Made by a program: the position numbers and the translations under genes. Of a stretch of 64,000 bases of DNA, positions 20,922 to 29,954 are shown piece by piece (the stretch's first letter is position 1; every line of letters starts with the position of its first letter). The notes beneath the pieces are model-generated. The model was not told the origin of the DNA and ran no database searches. It saw only the letters and a program-made list of their open reading frames with translations. The stretch lies in assembly GCF_004379255.2 (NCBI RefSeq), contig NC_056042.1, positions 34,637,928-34,701,927 on the forward strand. Reading direction: 5' to 3'. The stretch is from Salvia splendens (taxonomy: Eukaryota; Streptophyta; Magnoliopsida; Lamiales; Lamiaceae).

Positions 20922-21251
20922 TGTTAAGGGTGTTCTCCCTTAACAAGGTTTCGACGTCGACGAGAGATTGACGACGGAAGGATAAAGGTGGACGTCACGG
21001 GCTTTCCCCGGGATCAGCTCCAAGAACAATACGGAATTGAAATAAAAGCTTGAAAATAAAATAGAAGGATAATTGATATTTCTTGATTGAATGAAATGAA
21101 TAACAATGTCCACTATTTATAATAGTGGATACTAACTTAATTAGCAAGACAAAAGATATGAAAAAGATATGCACTCCCTAAATATCTAACTAAATAATGC
21201 AACTAAATAATAATGCAAGATATGAAAGATATATAAATAATAAACGTATCA
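20922..21251 (-). repeat. LTR of the non-autonomous element (3' LTR on the minus strand)
   Basis: It is the direct repeat of 22975-23304. One end carries a short hairpin, TGTTAAGGG...CCCTTAACA. Confidence 0.85.
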
Positions 21252-21270
21252 ACTCCCCCGCGGTTAAAAT

Positions 21271-22950
21271 TCACATTGTCCTCAAGGTGAGAATAATGAA
21301 GCAGCGATGAGCGTCGAGGAATCCTCCTGGGTCAAACATACACCGAATAGTTGAGCGTCTCCCTGCATCATCTCCATCAAAAATCACAAAGGGAAGACCC
21401 TTATGGACATGATAATTCAGTTCTAAAATCTTGTGAATGCGTCCATGAATGCTCAAGCATAGAGTATCATTTTGCGGAGGAATCAACCGGGCATCAACAT
21501 CGAGTGATGTTAATCGATGATTCATATTTGCAACATTCTTAACATGTGATGAATCACTCAATAATTCCATTGACGCGGTGTACCTCATGGAATTACCCAA
21601 ATCACTGGGTTTCGTCTCCTTCGCTGCCTTTTCAACTCCACAAAAACCAGCAGAAGAATCAAGAATCTTCTCGGTGGAATAATCAAATTCATCCTCAATG
21701 GAGCCATCCTCATCGTCTATCACCTCAATCGGAGGCAAATCTTCTATCCGAAGTGGTGGCAGCGGCGACGATTGATGCAAATTAAATTATGGAGGTCCGA
21801 AGTGATTGTGTTGTCCTGGTGGCCCCCAACACGACGACGACTTAATTATTGGCAGCGGTGGGAGGCTCGAGCGATCCAGACGGTAGCTCCACATACGGTC
21901 TTGTTGCCCCGGCAGAGTGTAGTACGGTTTCGGACCATGGGTTGGCGCTGGTTCAAAATTACAAGGCGGCTGTTCACAAGGTGATAAACCTGGTTGATTG
22001 TGGCTGCCCGGAGGGTCCCAGCAGCAGGTTGCACACCGTGGTTGGACCGGTTGCGGTGGCTGGATCAATATCGGCGGATCCCAAGACAAATTAGGGGTTC
22101 CTGCAGTCGGATCATGATTCCAACCATACGTGTTCGATGGTTGCTGATAGTAGGGGTGGCAAATCGTGCGTGTCGGGTCGTTATCGTGTCGACACGATAA
22201 CGACACGAACACGATAACAACAAACACGAACACGACCCGTTAAGTAAACCTCAAACACGAACACGAACACGACACGAAACCCTCAGACACGAACACGACA
22301 CGAACACGACACGAACCCATTAACGACACGAACCAACTCGGGTCAACACGACACGATAACAACACGTACACGAGATGACACGATAACGACTCGATAACAA
22401 CACGACCTAATAACGGTTAAATCTATTAAAAATGAAAATAATAAGAATTAATAATATTAAAATATTATTTGTTAACGGATAACACGAACACGACACGAAC
22501 ACGATACGGACACGTATTGTTAACGGATAACACGAACCCGACATGAACACGACACGAAATTTTCGTGTCCTTAACGGGTCGACCCGATAAGGACACGAAC
22601 CCAATAAGCTCTGACCCAAACCCATTATTTTCGTGCCGGTTCGTGTCGTGTTATCGTGTCGTGTCAAAAATTGCCAGCCCTAGCTGATAGACAGTTTCCT
22701 GGCGCCGCCATGGCGGGTCCCAGGAAGTGGGCTGACGGGCTTGGTAGGGATGGTGTTGTGGGTGGAGTCGAACATCCTGTGGATATGGATATGATGGTTG
22801 TTGATCTAACTCTCTGATCGGATGGTGTGGGGGTTGATATACGGGCTGCTCAAGTTCGTCCATCGCGTCCAATCTCATGTTTAATCTATTGCAGAAAACT
22901 GTCATCCGTTCACATAGGGAAACGATATCCTCGGTGGTGTAACGAGCCAT
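21271..22950 (-). pseudogene. Gag-like frame of the non-autonomous LTR element, interrupted by a MITE
   Basis: From the ATG at 22950 the frame begins MARYTTEDIVSLCERMTVFC and continues with a Pro/Gln/Tyr-rich segment up to 22691. It is interrupted by the 532 bp MITE and resumes at 22150 with Trp-Asp-Pro-Pro repeats, ending at a stop near 21787. A second frame, 21271-21780, is acidic (PPIEVIDDEDGSIEDEFDY). The MITE's 8 bp duplication sits so that the frame on both sides is the same register, so this was one longer protein before the insertion. I recognise no enzyme domain. The composition suits a disordered gag-like coat protein. Confidence 0.55.
22151..22682. mobile_element. hAT-like MITE of 532 bp made of ACACGAACACG-type repeats (copy B)
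   Basis: It has the same length and structure as copy A at 15110. The ends are TAGGGGTGGCAA and, inverted, TAGGGCTGGCAA. A perfect 8 bp duplication GCTGATAG lies at 22143-22150 and 22683-22690. It is inserted in the gag-like frame of the non-autonomous LTR element. Confidence 0.9.
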
Positions 22951-22974
22951 GAGTACGACAATGAAAGCACCAAT

Positions 22975-23304
22975 TGTTAAGGGTGTTCTCCCTTAACAAG
23001 GTTTCGACGTCGACGAGAGATCGACGACGGAAGGATAAAGGTGGACGTCACGGGCTTTCCCCGGGATCAGCTCCAAGAACAATACGGAATTGAAATAAAA
23101 GCTTGAAAATAAAATAGAAGGATAATTGATATTTCTTGATTGAATGAAATGAATAACAATGTCCACTATTTATAATAGTGGATACTAACTTAATGAGCAA
23201 GACAAAAGATATGAAAAAGATATGCACTCCCTAAATATCTAACTAAATAATGCAACTAAATAATAATGCAAGATATGAAAGATATATAAATAATAAACGT
23301 ATCA
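22975..23304 (-). repeat. LTR of the non-autonomous element (5' LTR on the minus strand)
   Basis: It is the direct repeat of 20922-21251, with GAAGT following at 23305-23309. Confidence 0.85.
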
Positions 23305-23309
23305 GAAGT

Positions 23310-24881
23310 CAATGAAATATTTTTAACAGAGAATGAGACTCACCAAGTTTCTTAAATAGAGAAAAGGATTTCGTCTCGTTAATTAATAATATAAAGTAAC
23401 GTGTATCTTACAATATATAGTATACTCTCTTCAAACTTCCTATACTTTTGCACCTAATCTTCTCAAATATAATTAATTTACATTATCGATTATGAGTAGA
23501 CAAAGTCATACGTACGTAAAGCTTAATAATATAATTAATCCAACATCACATCAACTCACCTTGTTTTTCAAACTTGTCCAATTCACATTAAATGCAATTT
23601 ATACCCTCCTACGATTACAAATAATAAATACTTCAATTTCGTCAGTTTCTAATATTAAAAACTTGTAATATTAGATTAAAAACCATTTTACAAAGGTTAG
23701 ATAAAAATCGTAAAATAATGCTAAGATTTAAGCAAATGGAGACAAATTCAATCCTTTTAAGTTCCATGAGATGAAAAATTGAAAACCAAACCCACACATC
23801 AAGTCAAAGAATTGACAATATACTATATTTTACTAATCATAGAATTCAATTCCTACTAATGTTATTCTTTTTATCATTCAATTTTGGCACACTTGTTTAA
23901 TCCAATCCGTGGGCTTGACCCCCCCTATTTCTTAGTTAGTCGGCGGCCTATTGAAATATTTTCGTCTCTAGCTCTAATAATTTTCCTTTATTTGTTTGAT
24001 GGAAAATAGATACTACTATATTTTATGACAACATGAATAACAATAGCATATGTGTTTTCTATTTGGTTCTTTTTTTTATGTTCTGTTATTTTTCTTCTAT
24101 AGTAATTTTAGATATCATCATTACTTTTATCTATACATTATATTTTATTTTTATTATTTCTATTCTGGATCGTTTTTATACTACTATTCTATTACTCAAT
24201 TGCTCGTCGTGATTTTGCTTGCGTGGCGCATCCAAATGTGTACCTGTATTTAGGAATAATTATCTAATACTCCAAATTACACGTGTGTGGTTTAAAATAT
24301 TTTATACTCCAATTATCAATAATACTACTACTACTAAATATGGATGGAAAAAATATTAATTATTGCTAGCGTTCAGATGGCATCCACGTGTTTTCTTCAA
24401 TCAAACCGAAGATTAATTTCATAAAATAGCTTGAATATCAGAAATAATATTTTTAATAATGAGTGTAAATGTCATTTTTGCTCATCTCAAACTAAAGAAA
24501 ACATTGGCAAGAAATCTTGTTTGAAAGCTCTTTTATTTATTTATATTAATACAATACAAATGGATGCAAGATTGGATTCCAAAGTGATTAGCTATCACCA
24601 AATCACCAAAAACTAATAAATTTGAGTATCATTTAAATAATTTATTGATAGTAGTATAACGCATATAAAAGATTTGTATTTAATACTAGAGTCAGTTACC
24701 ATTCAAGTTTATCCATCTATAGAAAATTATTCCATGCCATAATTTTCAAACCAAAACTTAGAAAAAAGAGGCTTATTAATTATTAATTATTAATTATTAA
24801 TATATCTTCCAAAACCTTCCACCTACATCCCATTTATACACAATTCAATTTCCTTCTTTCCTTCTTCATAGAGAGAGAGAG
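23310..24881. other. AT-rich intergenic DNA and promoter of the next gene
   Basis: No gene is supported. A (TTAA/TTATTAA) simple repeat is at 24775-24802 and a GAGAGAGAGAGA leader stretch directly precedes the ATG at 24882. Confidence 0.5.
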
Positions 24882-25394
24882 ATGAATAAAAAAGCGAAAA
24901 AACAAAACCAGTTTGTTCGCATAATCACCACTCCATACCGGGCCTTATGCAAGGCCCGAGACTTCTACGTTAGAAACATGCTCGACTGCGCGAATTCAAA
25001 CGCGATCGGGCTGCAGAGCTCCGGGCAGGGCGGGCCTGCCCTGCCGCGGAGCTTCAGCACCTCGTCGTCCGCCTCCCGCGACGACGACGCGGACTACCGC
25101 GAGCTGGTCCGGGCCGCCTCGGCCCGGACCATCGGGGTCAACAATCTCGACGCCTACATCAAGCAGGAGCGGAAGGCGAAGCCCGGGCCGCCCCGGGCCT
25201 TGCCGCCGCGAAGCGCCAGCGTGGCAATGGGGAGGATTGATGAGGAGAGGCCAAGTGGATTCTTTGGTGAAGATATTAAAATTGGTAATTTTAATAAATT
25301 TGATAATAGTGATAGAATTGTTGATAGGAAAAGTGGATTGAAATATCCAAGAAGCAAAAGCGATGCCGTGGTGGTCAGAACGACGTTGTTTTGA
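24882..25394 (+). CDS. Small plant-specific protein of unknown function (170 aa, single exon)
   Basis: The N-terminus is basic. The segment at about residues 12-33, FVRIITTPYRALCKARDFYV, is a hallmark I recall from a small plant family that includes proteins annotated as Avr9/Cf-9 rapidly elicited (Arabidopsis At3g16330 and At1g52140 type); their biochemical role is unknown. After it come a Ser-rich part (PRSFSTSSSASRDDDADYRE), a region with RAASARTIGVNNLDAYIKQE, a Pro/Arg stretch, a conserved-looking RIDEERPSGFFGED, and a C-terminus YPRSKSDAVVVRTTLF. There is no signal peptide or membrane segment. The coding part is GC-rich in the middle, unlike its AT-rich flanks. The ATG follows a GA-repeat leader and is the first in frame. 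Confidence 0.8.
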   Translation: MNKKAKKQNQFVRIITTPYRALCKARDFYVRNMLDCANSNAIGLQSSGQGGPALPRSFSTSSSASRDDDADYRELVRAASARTIGVNNLDAYIKQERKAKPGPPRALPPRSASVAMGRIDEERPSGFFGEDIKIGNFNKFDNSDRIVDRKSGLKYPRSKSDAVVVRTTLF

Positions 25395-26194
25395 TGTTTT
25401 TATTTACTTTCATTGTGTGAAACCTTCTTTTTCATTTTTGGAAATTAGATTGGAAATTTTTAGTTTATGTTAGATTTATGTTTATCAATAGGAGTTTGAG
25501 ACATGCTCCAAATTGAATTGTTGTTAATAATGATAGGTGTTGGGATTGTTCGGTTGTTTGAGATTAATTTATCTCGAGATTATTCGAGATTGCATTTGGC
25601 TGAGATATTTCTTCATCCATTTGATGTGGTTGGCACTTTTTCTTTGTGATTTTTAATCTTTTTATGATTTCTTTTATGATTGGGTGATTATAAGTTCCTT
25701 TCTTATAAAAATATAAACTTAGATTTTCGTATTTACGTAGATTAATCTTTACTCTTGATAAAACATTTTGATGTTCACGTACATTATTCCTTTATCCATA
25801 ATTAAATATATATCAATACATTTTAACGAAATCTCTCACGATATAAAGCATCAACGAAATGTCCAAGAATCATGATTATAGAGATGGAGAAAAGAAACAA
25901 CAAATAATATTACTAAGGACTTAATATAGAAGCAACTGTTAAAATTCATAATTTTTATCCCACATGACTTGGTGGCCATTTCTAATACAAACAAACTACA
26001 TAAAATTAGAAAAAATAAGATAAAGAATACTATAGCGCATAGTCAATTTTATTTTATTTCTATCAATTCTTCTATGGTTCTTCTACCCCTATTTGATGTT
26101 TCAATTATATTAAAGTTCTTCATTCAGTGGAGTAAAATAAAAGTCAATTTTGATATTAAATTTTTTGAATTTAAGGGTACCATTCTATGTAGTA
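25395..26194. other. 3' flank and AT-rich intergenic DNA
   Basis: It holds the probable 3' UTR of the upstream gene; nothing else is seen. Confidence 0.5.
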
Positions 26195-26444
26195 CTCCCT
26201 CCGTCCACAAAAAATATAGCACATTTGCCATTTTTTTTGTCAGCAAAATATAGAGCACATTTAAAAGAGGAAGGTTTTCAGCAACTTCTCTCTTACTTTT
26301 TTTCTCTTCCTACTAATAATATTCACCCCACATTCCACTAACACTGATCCTCTCTTACTTTTTTCCCTTCTCTCTTACTTTACCTATTCCACCTTAAAAC
26401 TCGTGCTATTCACAATGTGTCATATTTTTCATGGACGGAGGGAG
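26195..26444. mobile_element. Stowaway-type MITE (250 bp)
   Basis: The inverted ends are CTCCCTCCGTCC and GGACGGAGGGAG with TA duplications on both sides (26193-26194 and 26445-26446). The interior is AT-rich and noncoding. This is the Tc1/mariner-derived Stowaway signature. Confidence 0.9.
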
Positions 26445-26781
26445 TACTATTTTATACTTCAGGAAGAATATACAGTAATGATTCTCAAAATAGAAACTCA
26501 TTTTACATTACTATAATTTTGGAAAAAAAACCTTGGATATATGCACTTTTTGAAGCAAATGCTGAAAGTGTTTGGTGTGCATGTTATAAAAAATGGTAAA
26601 TTATTACTTAAGTGGTTTATGAGGGCAATTTACATATGTGTATGCTGTTTTTTTCGGATTGTATGGTATTATAGCGTTCATACATTTTTATTCTATGTCA
26701 TCAACAAATCTTAGTGATTGTTAGAAGATATGGTCTCGATTGGTGAACTAATCGCCCCTCCACAAATGATAGTCTCGATAT

Positions 26782-27143
26782 AAGAGCATCTCCAATAATA
26801 ATAGTCCAGTCATAGCCCAGCCATAAACTCCTCCTGCCACATCATCAGCACTAAAACTCCTCCTACCACATCATCAGGACAAGCAATAGTCCAGCCATAG
26901 CCCAACCACAATAAACAAAATTATTAAAAATAAATAATTAACAATCATACAAAATACGGAATTAAATTTGCTACACATATACAGGAAAATTCAATAATAA
27001 TATTAAAATTAAAAAAATTACATTAACAAAAAAAAATACATTAATTTAAAAAAAAAACTCCTACTCCACGCACGAGCCCCCCGCCTCCGCCTCACGCCTC
27101 CCCTTCGTCGCCGTCGTCGTCGCCATCGTCGCCGTTGTCGCCG
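26782..27143 (-). other. Probable PIF/Harbinger-type element end and ORF1 3' flank
   Basis: TAAGAGCATCTCCAATAATA at about 26780 resembles the GGGCATCTCCAA ends of plant Harbinger elements next to a TAA target. It is followed by diverged internal repeats (AGTCCAGCCATAGCCCA). No matching right end is seen, so the element is truncated or rearranged. 27061-27143 is GC-rich and was part of the ORF1 tail before a frameshift. Confidence 0.5.
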
Positions 27144-28004
27144 CTATCCGGGAACCCCCAAATCTGCTGCATCTGAGCCCCCCACCTGTGCCGCGGCGGC
27201 AGTCAAATAGGCTCGCATACTCAAGAGCAGTGCGTGAAAAAAACGCTTCTCATCGGGGTCAGTGGCATTCTTCCAGTCAGATATGACCTTGTACATCTGA
27301 GCCAACGTTTGTTGACGCGCCAAGAAGACGAGGTCGGCTGTCGGGTTGCCAACAGTGGGGGATGGCGACTGGACCTCCTCGAACCTCTGGCGAGCCCGTT
27401 GCGCCCGCCTTTGACCAACCGAGCGAGTGCGGCGAGTAAACGCGGGAGGGGACGGGGTCTCCTGCGCATCTTCGGGGAGGTCGTGAGAACCGCCGCTGCT
27501 GCCGCCGGCGTAATCACCGGTATAGTTCTGGCGCTGCTTCTTCGGCCAGCCATCATCGACTCCTGCCCGAAACTTCTCGGAGTCCATTAGCACCAGGTAG
27601 CGGTTCCAGTAGGTGAACTCCTTGTAAAGCCCGGGCACGAGGAACTCTTTCTCCGCCATCCTCCTGCAATCCTCGTCAGTTTGGCCACTGGACTGCATTC
27701 GGAGGGCGTTGGTGTACAAGCCCGAAAATCGGGAGACCCCTTGCCGGATTCTGTCCCACCCCTTCTGGCACTCCTCCCCGCTGCGGGGCCTCCCCTCTAG
27801 GCAAAATGCCTTGTAGGCTGCTGCTATCTTAGCCCACAAGTTGACGATCCTTTGATTGTTCGAGGCGAGGGGATCATCACAAACACTAACCCACGCCATG
27901 GACAACGCGACGTTCTCCGCATCCGTCCACTTCCTCCGTGCCGAGCTGTCGTCACCAGCTGGCTGCATGCTGAAGAGGGCTTCCACGAAACGACATCTTC
28001 TCAT
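27144..28004 (-). pseudogene. PIF/Harbinger-type ORF1 with Myb/SANT-like domain, C-terminus frameshifted
   Basis: The frame contains RRKWTDAENVALSMAWVSVC and, further on, RIVNLWAKIAAAYKAFC, EECQKGWDRIRQGVSRFSGL and EFTYWNRYLVLMDSEKFRAG. This is the Myb/SANT-like and NAM-associated arrangement of ORF1 proteins of plant PIF/Harbinger transposons (often annotated glutathione S-transferase T3-like). I set the start at the ATG at 28004 (MRRCRFVEALFSM); the frame is open farther upstream, so the start is uncertain. The stop at 27144 is premature: one base later the register reads an acidic Gly/Asp tail (GDNGDDGDDDGDEGEA) before a TGA, as expected for the family. A one-base insertion near 27146 explains it. 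No ORF2 transposase is found nearby. Confidence 0.75.
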
Positions 28005-28082
28005 AACTTCGCGGTAAATTGCAAAAACTATGTAATTATTTAAATTCATATTATGATATGTAATTAACTTTGCAAATTGTAG

Positions 28083-28560
28083 GTGGAGACGCTTCACAAC
28101 ATACGCCACTTTCTAAGTGGCCAAGATATGACAGAACATCCGGCTTTGGAAACCATTTCGAGGATGGTTGAAGATGGACTGCAGATATCTGGGGAGGCTG
28201 AGCTGATGGACTACCGTCCTTCCCAGCCCTTTGCAATGGACATGGACGTACCCGTGAGGCAAAAGGGAAAACGACGAACCAAGAAGAAAACTGCCTGCGG
28301 CGAGTCGTCATCTTAGTTCGTAAATGACTCCGATGACGATTTTGTGGATCCACCTCCACCTAGATCTGTTGTTCGAGAGCGTCATTCTGTCAGCCACACC
28401 GGTGGTACAGGAGAAGATATTGGCCTCAGTGATGTCCACGCTTCTCCACTGCGAGATGATTTTTTGGGGTGGATCTAGAGAACGTTGTTATTGAAGATAC
28501 TCCACCCTCTAGGATCCCTAGATCTACATCCAGAATCGAGAAGGGGATATGGGGCCTGTT
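28083..28560 (+). pseudogene. Tail exon of an unidentified mobile-element gene
   Basis: An AG acceptor ends at 28082. The frame that follows (ETLHNIRHFLSGQDMTEHPA, then LETISRMVEDGLQISGEAEL and a basic RQKGKRRTKKK) stops at 28315 but the same register continues with protein-like text (NDSDDDFVDPPPPR) to about 28470. The 5' exons are missing; the minus-strand Harbinger-type ORF1 abuts it. It resembles C-terminal parts of plant-mobile-domain-type transposon proteins, which I cannot confirm. It is not a functional gene here. Confidence 0.4.
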
Positions 28561-28799
28561 TATGCGGAAACGACGAGATGATTAAACTAAACCCCAACTA
28601 TTTGTATTTGTTGATGCAATTGATATTCGTGTTTGTTCATTGAGTTGCACTCTTTATATTGATAATTTTATACATCCTCTTTTTATGCTTATTTATATTT
28701 TTGATGTGGGAATGATTGCAAGAATAAGCGGGGTAATTAGTACGATAATTGGCTGGAAAAATGGAAGCCTGCAATTTCATTCAACCAGTCTGAACAAAA

Positions 28800-29640
28800 A
28801 CGCCAACCTCGTTGGCGTGTTACAGTTTGCTCATTTCGTCCATTTTTTCCACGAAGGAGTGCACCTTCTGGACTGACTCGCCAACGCGGTTGGCTTTTTT
28901 CCTAAAAACGCCAACTAGGTTGGCGTTTTTCTAAAACACGGCAACCTCGTTGGCGTGTTACAGTTTCCTAAAAACGCCAACTAGGTTGGCGTTTTTCTAA
29001 AACACGCCAACCACGTCGGCGTGTTACAGTTTGCTCATTTCGTCCTTTTTTTCCATGAAGGAGTGCACCTTCTGGACTGACTCGCCAACTAGGTTGGCAT
29101 TTTTCTAAAACACGCCAACCACGTTGGTGTGTTACAGTTTGCTCATTTCGTCCCTTTTTTTCCACGAAGGAGTGCACCTTCTGGACTGACTCACCAACGC
29201 GGTTGGCGTTTTTCTAAAACACGCCAACCACGTCTGCGTGTTATTGAATAAAACGCCAATGTGGTATGCGTGTTTTAAAAAAACGCGATGAGTCACGCCA
29301 ATAATGTTGGCGTTTTATACTTCCACTGATATCTGGTTCAAGCCAAACACGCCTACCCCGTCGGCATGTTTGAGGATGGAGACGCCAACTCCATTGGCGT
29401 GTCTCTTGGAAAAACGCCAGTGCGGAAGACGGGTTTAACTTGAACCACGTCAGTATTGAATATCTCTCTATATTGAAACACGCCAGTGGTGAAGGCGTTT
29501 TTATTCAAAACACGCCAACCTGCTTGGCGTGTTTTAACAACTACTGTATTTCAATACAATACGACGACATACGGTTCGAAATTGAAAAACGCCAATGTGG
29601 GTGGCGTCTTCACTTATAAATACGCCAATGAGGATGGCGT
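28800..29640. repeat. Array of about 19 short palindromes, ACGCCAAC-NNN-GTTGGCGT
   Basis: Perfect or near palindromes with 8 bp arms and a 3 bp centre occur at about 28800, 28889, 28908, 28938, 28974, 29004, 29082, 29112, 29191, 29220, 29252, 29297, 29347, 29383, 29414, 29478, 29510, 29588 and 29621. Many are extended by AAAA before and TTTT after. The centres vary (CTC, GCG, TAG, CAC). A longer about 100 bp unit with TTTGCTCATTTCGTCC and GAAGGAGTGCACCTTCTGG is repeated three times in the left half. No coding function is seen. Confidence 0.85.
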
Positions 29641-29954
29641 TTTTCCCATATATGGAATAGATAACAAAATGAGTACATTTACGTTATTTTAAACGTAAAG
29701 TACCCTATAAACCCGATTTTCTCGGACGTGGGAGTATGGTCACGGCCTCACGGGATAGATTTGCGGGATAGATACTTTTTCCCCAAAAATTTGCATTTTT
29801 TTTTCATTTTGCAGTTTAAACAACTTTTCACATCTTTCCAGAAAAAGTGATGAACTGCAGTAACGATAAACTGCCACTCCGCCGCTTCTGATCGCAAAAA
29901 AAGGGGGGAAATTCCAAAAACCTAATTTCAAATCTCAATTCTGAGACAGCAGGC

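Larger units (their letters stand above)
20922..23304 (-). mobile_element. Non-autonomous LTR retrotransposon, 2.38 kb
   Basis: Two 330 bp LTRs (20922-21251 and 22975-23304) differ at about two positions, have TG...CA ends, and are flanked by GAAGT duplications (20917-20921 and 23305-23309). The internal region reads on the minus strand. A possible primer site TTGGTGCTTTCATTG follows the right LTR, and a purine tract CCGCGGGGGAG precedes the left LTR. Only a gag-like frame is present, with no protease, reverse transcriptase or integrase. The primer-site style and the end of the frame suggest a Ty3-type derivative; this is inference. A hAT-like MITE is nested inside it. Confidence 0.85.

Noticed and set aside
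28800..29640. CRISPR-like array
   Set aside because: The repeats are short palindromes with irregular, partly repeated spacers in a plant nuclear genome; there are no cas genes.
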